Assembly (NCBI GenBank): GCA_902782655.1
Contig: CACZNY010000086.1
Coordinates: 1-6,175, forward strand
Source of the DNA: an uncultured Lachnospiraceae bacterium
GTDB taxonomy: Bacteria > Bacillota > Clostridia > Lachnospirales > Lachnospiraceae
DNA length: 6,175 bases
Direction of reading: 5' to 3'
Part shown: positions 6,054-6,175 of the stretch, one piece after another
How the letters are laid out: every line of letters starts with the position of its first letter
Numbering within the stretch: position 1 is the first letter of the stretch
Translations under genes and position numbers: made by a program
The notes under the pieces: generated by a model
Told to the model about the DNA's origin: nothing
The model's input: only the letters and a program-made list of their open reading frames with translations
Databases searched by the model: none

Positions 6054-6175
6054 CTACTTCTTTCCGCTCATCTGCTTTACGGAATAAGTACCGAGCGCTA
6101 TGGAAAAGAGGAAGCCTACCGCCGAGATAAGCGGCATGCCGCTCTTCGTCGACGGACCTATCTCCGTCATGCAAA
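6054..6175 (-). CDS. C-terminal end of a protein with a final membrane segment and basic tail (5' end outside window)
   Basis: The last 39 codons before TAG (6054-6056) are visible on the minus strand. They encode a polar segment (TEIGPSTKSG), a hydrophobic stretch of about 17 residues (MPLISAVGFLFSIALGT) and a short tail with four Lys (YSVKQMSGKK). This is the layout of a C-terminal membrane anchor or of a sortase-type wall-sorting signal, but no LPxTG-like motif precedes the hydrophobic part in the visible region. An ATG at 6168-6170 could in theory start a tiny 38-aa protein. Only five bases precede it in the window, so a ribosome binding site cannot be judged, and a longer gene continuing beyond the edge is more likely. 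The reading ends just before the hairpin region, consistent with a true gene end. Confidence 0.55.
   Translation of the reverse strand, partial: CMTEIGPSTKSGMPLISAVGFLFSIALGTYSVKQMSGKK

Noticed and set aside
1..6175. CRISPR array, tRNA/rRNA genes, insertion sequences or transposase
   Set aside because: No regularly spaced repeats, no tRNA-like cloverleaf or rRNA sequence, and no transposase-like frame or terminal inverted repeats were seen on either strand.

Overview
The window reads as one minus-strand gene cluster from a low-to-mid GC Firmicute, probably a Lachnospiraceae-type Clostridia. That placement is an inference. It rests on consistent GGAGG-type ribosome binding sites, free use of ATA (Ile) and AGA/AGG (Arg) codons, roughly balanced base composition by eye, and a PF06541-family membrane protein of the kind common in Clostridia. 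No gene on the plus strand is convincing; the long plus-strand frames are antisense shadows.

Layout in transcription order (right to left). At the right edge (6054-6175) is the last part of a gene ending in one hydrophobic segment and a short basic tail. A 211-base intergenic region (5843-6053) follows. It holds a branched, partly competing set of RNA hairpins, a GC-rich terminator-like stem-loop with an imperfect U-tract, and a plausible extended -10 promoter about 35 nt before the next gene. Five genes then follow on the same strand: a PF06541 membrane protein with a long charged C-terminal tail (307 aa); a small helical amphipathic protein (116 aa); a GNAT-type acyltransferase with an extra C-terminal half (289 aa); a 1030-aa protein of unknown function with a GTG start; and a small acidic protein that runs off the left edge (164 codons seen). 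The gaps are 18, 24, 3 and 66 nt, and no terminator is visible between them, so they are probably co-transcribed.

The most interesting part is the GNAT / 1030-aa pair. The two frames are in phase and separated only by TGA and one codon, with the Shine-Dalgarno sequence of the large gene overlapping the GNAT stop. The large protein has a long, highly charged helical N-terminal part and then a Gly/Ala-rich and hydrophobic C-terminal third containing a strong membrane-insertion-like stretch. It has no signal peptide. The small acidic protein after it has features reminiscent of YbjN-like (type III chaperone-fold) proteins.

A cautious reading is a cassette built around a large, possibly membrane-interacting or delivered protein, with an acyltransferase that could modify it and a chaperone-like partner. 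No secretion or injection structural gene lies in the window, so this remains a hypothesis.
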